From CAXTKD01 sp964244885 (GTDB taxonomy: Bacteria > Pseudomonadota > Alphaproteobacteria > Sphingomonadales > Sphingomonadaceae), in assembly GCA_964244885.1 (NCBI GenBank), contig CAXTKD010000002.1:307605-371604 (forward strand): 64,000 nt of DNA, read 5' to 3'. Of this stretch, positions 60,705 through 64,000 are shown one piece after another (the first letter of the stretch is position 1; the number at the start of each line of letters is the position of its first letter). A program made the translations under genes and the position numbers. The notes beneath the pieces were generated by a model that saw only the letters and a list, made by a program, of their open reading frames with translations, made no database searches and was not told where the DNA came from.

Positions 60705-63029
60705 ATGCGCTGCCGGCGGCCGTGGCGCGCCGCCGTGCTAGTCGCGCTGGCCACGGCCTCGGGCGCGGCGCGGACTGCGGAGCCCGTCGCCGCCGAAGCC
60801 GAAACGGCGGTCGTGCTCGGCGTCACCATCAACGATTCGGGCGATGACTTGTCGGCGTTCTTCCTGCGTCGTCCCGACGGCCTGTGGGCGCGGGGCGAGG
60901 ACCTGGATGCGTGGCGCATCCTCCGCCCCGCCGCCCCGCCGGTCGAGGTCGACGGCCACGCCTACGTCCCACTGTCGGCGCTGAAGGGGCTGGAAGCGCG
61001 GATCGACGAGGCGACGCAATCGGTGCGGCTGACCGTGCCGATTGATATGTTCACGCCGCAGACCTTCAGCGGCAACGCCGCCAACGTGCCGAAGCTCAGC
61101 CCGACCATCCCGTCGGCCTTCCTGAATTACGACATCGCGGCGGAGACCAGCTCCAACGCCACCAGCGCGCGCGGATTCTTCGAGGCGGGGGCGAGCAACC
61201 GGCTCGGCCTCGCCGCCACCACCTTCACCGTCGGCCGGACCTTCGGAGGAACGGCAGTGACCCGGCTGGACAGCTACCTGCTGCGCGACAATCCGGCGAG
61301 CGCGACGCGGCTGGTGATCGGCGACGCGATCACCGCGAGCAGCGCCTGGTCGCGCCCGATCCGCTTCGGCGGAGTGAAGTTCGGCACCGATTTCGGGCTG
61401 CGGCCGGGCTATATCACCTTCCCGACCGCCGACTTCCAGGGGCGGACGGTGCTGCCGTCGAGCGTTGAGTTCTACGCCGACGGGGCGCTGCGCTATCGCC
61501 GCGACGTCGACCGGGGACCGTTCGCGGTCGATCAGGCGCCGCTCCCCGCCGGCGCCGGGCAATTGACCGTGGTGACCCGCGACGTGCTGGGCATCGAGCG
61601 GCGGACGACGACGCCTTATTACGTCAGCACCAACCTGCTGCGCGCCGGGCTGACGCGCTATTCGATCGAGGTCGGCGCCGAGCGCAACGACTTCGGCCGG
61701 GACAGCCTCGATTATTCGCGGCCGTTCGTCGCCGGGCTCTACCGCCATGGCCTCAGCAACCGGCTGACCGTCGAAAGCCGCGCCGAGATCGGCAGCAAGG
61801 TCCAGAGCGGCGGCGTCTCGCTGTCGAGCGCCCTGCCCCGCTTGGGAGAGTTCGGGGCGACGGCCGCGATGTCGTCGGGCGGGGGCGGCTGGGGCGTGCT
61901 TTACGGCGCCTACTACAGCCGGACCTCGCAAGTCTGGGACCTGGGCCTCAGCATCCAGCAGACCAACCGCGCCTTCACCCAGCTCGGCATCCGCGAGCGA
62001 TCCGAGCAGATTCGCCGCCAGATCCAGGGCAACGCGGGCCGAACCCTGGGCCGCTACGGGCGGATCGGCATCAGCATCGCCGACCTCAAGACCGCCGATC
62101 ACAACGAAACCAAGGTCGCGTCGCTGAGCTACAGTCTCAACATCGGCACGCTTGGCTATATCGACGCCTTCGCGGTGCTCGCCGACTCAAGCAGCGGCCC
62201 GACCAATTCCGGCGCGGGCGTCGGGCTGACGATCCCGCTCGGGCCGCGCGCCACCGCCCGGGTGGGCGGCGAAATGCAGAACGGCAAGCCGTCGCTGACC
62301 GCCGACTACCGCGTCGCGCCGCCGACCGACCGTGGCCTCGGCTACGGCGGCTCGGTGCGGCTCGGCGCCTTCGGCCAGCAGCGCGCCGACGCGACATGGG
62401 TCGGCGACCGGGGCGAGGTGCGGATCGACGCGGCGCGCATCGATGGCGTCGTCGGCGTGCGGGGGACGGCGCGCGGCGGGCTGGCGCTGGCGGAAGGGGC
62501 GCTGTTCGCGACGCGCCAGCTCGACGGCGCCTTCGGGATCGTCGACGCCGGCGGCTATGCGGGCGTCCGCGTCTATCAGGACAATCGCCCGCTGACCCGC
62601 ACCAACAGCCGCGGCCTGGCGATCATCCCGGCGCTCCGCCCCTATGAGGACAACGCGATCCGCCTCGCGCCCGACGACATGCCGATCGGCGCGCGGGTCG
62701 ATGCCGACGACGTCATCCTGACCCCTGCCTACCGCTCCGGCGTGACCGCGCACTTCCTCGTCAAGACCGGCCACCCGGCGACGGTGCTGTTCGACGGACC
62801 CGACGGCACGCCGGTCTCGCCGGGAACCGCGATCATCGTTGACGGCGGGCGTGAACGGACGTTCGCGGGCTACGACGGCGAAGTCTTCATCTCCGACGCG
62901 AGGCCGACCATGGTGCTGGAGGCCGAGATCGCGGGCGGCCTGTGCAAGGCGATCGTCACCAGGCCCGCCGGAGCGGTGGACCTGCCCCAGCTTGGTCCGG
63001 TAAGGTGCGCGCAAGGGGAAGTGAAGTGA
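60705..63029 (+). CDS. Outer-membrane fimbrial usher
   Basis: A 774-residue FimD/CsuD-type usher. After a basic N-terminus and signal peptide it has an N-terminal chaperone-binding domain (TAVVLGVTINDSGDDLSAFFL), a beta-barrel with GVKFGTDFGLRPGYITFPTADFQGRTVLPSSVEFYADGAL and the plug, and C-terminal domains. It assembles the pilus across the outer membrane. The ATG at 60705 follows the chaperone stop by one base; its end overlaps the second subunit gene. Confidence 0.93.
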   Translation: MRCRRPWRAAVLVALATASGAARTAEPVAAEAETAVVLGVTINDSGDDLSAFFLRRPDGLWARGEDLDAWRILRPAAPPVEVDGHAYVPLSALKGLEARIDEATQSVRLTVPIDMFTPQTFSGNAANVPKLSPTIPSAFLNYDIAAETSSNATSARGFFEAGASNRLGLAATTFTVGRTFGGTAVTRLDSYLLRDNPASATRLVIGDAITASSAWSRPIRFGGVKFGTDFGLRPGYITFPTADFQGRTVLPSSVEFYADGALRYRRDVDRGPFAVDQAPLPAGAGQLTVVTRDVLGIERRTTTPYYVSTNLLRAGLTRYSIEVGAERNDFGRDSLDYSRPFVAGLYRHGLSNRLTVESRAEIGSKVQSGGVSLSSALPRLGEFGATAAMSSGGGGWGVLYGAYYSRTSQVWDLGLSIQQTNRAFTQLGIRERSEQIRRQIQGNAGRTLGRYGRIGISIADLKTADHNETKVASLSYSLNIGTLGYIDAFAVLADSSSGPTNSGAGVGLTIPLGPRATARVGGEMQNGKPSLTADYRVAPPTDRGLGYGGSVRLGAFGQQRADATWVGDRGEVRIDAARIDGVVGVRGTARGGLALAEGALFATRQLDGAFGIVDAGGYAGVRVYQDNRPLTRTNSRGLAIIPALRPYEDNAIRLAPDDMPIGARVDADDVILTPAYRSGVTAHFLVKTGHPATVLFDGPDGTPVSPGTAIIVDGGRERTFAGYDGEVFISDARPTMVLEAEIAGGLCKAIVTRPAGAVDLPQLGPVRCAQGEVK

Positions 63030-63472
63030 TCGTGCGTCGCCTGTATGGGCTGCTGATCGCGGCGGCGCTTTTCGCGCCAGCCCCCGCGAACGCCGACTGC
63101 GTACAGTGCAGCTGCGGCATCGAGACCTCCGGACTGGTGTTCGGCCCCTACAACCCGCGCCGTCCGACCTCCGGCAGCGTCGCGACCGTGCGCGTGACCT
63201 GCGACGGCGACAGCGGCTATCTGATCAAGATGAGCGCGGGCAGTTCGGGCACGCCGACCGGACGGACGCTCCATAACGGCGCCAGCATACTCAACTACAA
63301 CCTCTACAAGGACGCCGGCCGCTCGATGATCTGGGGCGACGGCGCCGCCGGGCAGACCGGGCTGATGGGCTCGGGCACCGCCAACTACAACGTCTACGGC
63401 GCGATCTTCGGCGGCCAGGCGCCGCTCGTTGGCGTCTATACCGACACGCTGATCCTCTCGGTCGAATACTAG
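63026..63472 (+). CDS. Second spore coat U fimbrial subunit
   Basis: A 148-residue secreted SCPU-domain protein (signal MIVRRLYGLLIAAALFAPAPANA type, starting from GTG). It has a cysteine-rich start DCVQCSCGIETSGLVFGPYNP, the conserved second Cys in VRVTCDGDSGYLIKM and the C-terminal LILSVEY strand. In Csu-type pili such a subunit forms the tip. It overlaps the usher by four bases and ends the cluster. Confidence 0.88.
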   Translation: MIVRRLYGLLIAAALFAPAPANADCVQCSCGIETSGLVFGPYNPRRPTSGSVATVRVTCDGDSGYLIKMSAGSSGTPTGRTLHNGASILNYNLYKDAGRSMIWGDGAAGQTGLMGSGTANYNVYGAIFGGQAPLVGVYTDTLILSVEY

Positions 63473-63509
63473 GGGTCGCGGAGCGGACCTGCCGCGCTAT
63501 AAGCCCGGC

Positions 63510-64000
63510 ATGGCCGACGCCGCCGACATCAACGAAGCGACGCCGCGCGAGGCGGTCGAGGACAACCAGCTGACGCGGGAGTTCATCGACGACGTGCGCC
63601 AGGCGGTCGACACGCTCGACGCGGCGCGCGCCCGGGCGCTGGTCGAGCCGCTGCACGAAGCCGACATCGCCGACCTGTTCGAGCAGATCGACGACGACCA
63701 CCGCCAGCCGCTGGCGACGCTGATCGGCGACATCCTGAACGCCGACGTGCTCGCCGAGATGAACGACTGGGTGCGCGACGAGCTGATCGAGGTGCTCGAG
63801 CCCTATCAGGTCGCCGACGTCGTCCAGCAGCTCGACACCGACGACGCGGTCGCGATCATCGAGGACCTCGATGCCGACGACCAGCGCGAGGTGCTCCGCT
63901 CGCTGCCGGCCGACGACCGCGCGGCGATCGAGGAGGCGCTGTCCTACCCGGAGGAATCCGCCGGCCGCCTGATGCAGCGCGAGCTGATCGCGGTGCCCGA
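63510..64000 (+). CDS. mgtE: Magnesium transporter MgtE, 5' part
   Basis: The first 163 codons of an MgtE-type channel: N-terminal regulatory MgtE_N domain (TREFIDDVRQAVDTLDAARARALVEPLHEADIADLFEQIDDDHRQPLATLIGDILNADVLAEMNDWVRDELIEVLEPYQVADVVQQLDTDDAVAIIED) with the usual Leu/Asp-rich helices, followed by the start of the first CBS domain (ESAGRLMQRELIAVP). The membrane part is outside the window. The ATG at 63510 is the first in frame. Confidence 0.9.
   Translation, partial: MADAADINEATPREAVEDNQLTREFIDDVRQAVDTLDAARARALVEPLHEADIADLFEQIDDDHRQPLATLIGDILNADVLAEMNDWVRDELIEVLEPYQVADVVQQLDTDDAVAIIEDLDADDQREVLRSLPADDRAAIEEALSYPEESAGRLMQRELIAVP

Overview
The window is about 64 kb of GC-rich, densely packed DNA with very few gaps and many 4-base stop/start overlaps (ATGA or GTGA). 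Several features point to an alphaproteobacterium of the order Sphingomonadales: a BolA/GrxD pair beside an ATP-synthase zeta inhibitor gene and purC-purS-purQ, the chvI-chvG-hprK-rapZ-EIIA-HPr operon, a 16-kDa-type queuosine precursor transporter, a spore-coat-U fimbrial cluster, an S46 dipeptidyl-peptidase, and two dispersed repeat families typical of sphingomonads. The genus cannot be fixed from the sequence alone. No rRNA, tRNA, CRISPR array, prophage or insertion sequence was seen, and no gene-free stretch exceeds about 300 bases.

Layout. 0-9 kb: Fe-S/redox helpers (grxD, bolA), the F1-ATPase zeta inhibitor, purine synthesis (purC, purS, purQ, purL), potassium uptake (kup) and alanine dehydrogenase (ald). 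9-15.8 kb: a leftward cytochrome c maturation operon in the order ccmA, ccmB, ccmC, ccmD, ccmE, ccmF, ccmG, ccmI-like. It is unusual: a diguanylate cyclase sits between ccmA and ccmB, a vapBC toxin-antitoxin sits between ccmB and ccmC, ccmF is only about 298 codons and lacks the WWD haem-handling domain, and no ccmH is present. 15.8-23 kb: an acyl-CoA dehydrogenase divergent from a Sua5-type tRNA t6A enzyme, a GST, a possible Fur-regulated unknown gene, a SET protein and aconitase. 23-29.3 kb: two divergent lipid-related operons, one with a nucleotidyltransferase, a CDP-alcohol phosphotransferase and a HAD phosphatase, the other an Mla-type lipid transporter.

29.3-35 kb: the ChvI/ChvG two-component system with the nitrogen-type PTS regulators and a LuxR solo. 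35-46.5 kb: accessory and housekeeping genes, including a two-gene module with a TIR/deoxyribosyltransferase-like protein, a frameshifted 2H phosphoesterase, a deaminase, ATP-type PEP carboxykinase, a polysaccharide deacetylase-like gene invaded in frame by a dispersed repeat, a tRNA/rRNA methyltransferase, hicAB, an M28 peptidase, tryptophan dioxygenase, a LysR regulator with a clear palindrome, and a membrane diguanylate cyclase. 46.4-52 kb: DUF1244, pyruvate kinase, a VioB/RebD-type ferritin-like protein and an S46 peptidase. 52-56.5 kb: a divergent module consisting of an exported truncated haemoglobin and a DUF3034 outer-membrane-type protein facing a periplasmic cupredoxin-like protein coupled to a GGDEF-EAL sensor, with an imperfect palindrome between the two arms. 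56.5-64 kb: a cytochrome b561/molybdopterin oxidoreductase pair, a candidate small RNA, DNA polymerase IV, a chaperone-usher fimbria of the spore-coat-U type and the start of mgtE.

The best candidates for something not previously described are (i) the miniature CcmF with no CcmH in an otherwise intact ccm operon, (ii) the divergent cupredoxin/GGDEF-EAL and DUF3034/truncated haemoglobin module, (iii) the small two-gene cassette at 35.05-35.84 kb, and (iv) the three-gene polar-headgroup operon next to mla. All functional statements are from reading the sequence and from family knowledge; no database search was run.
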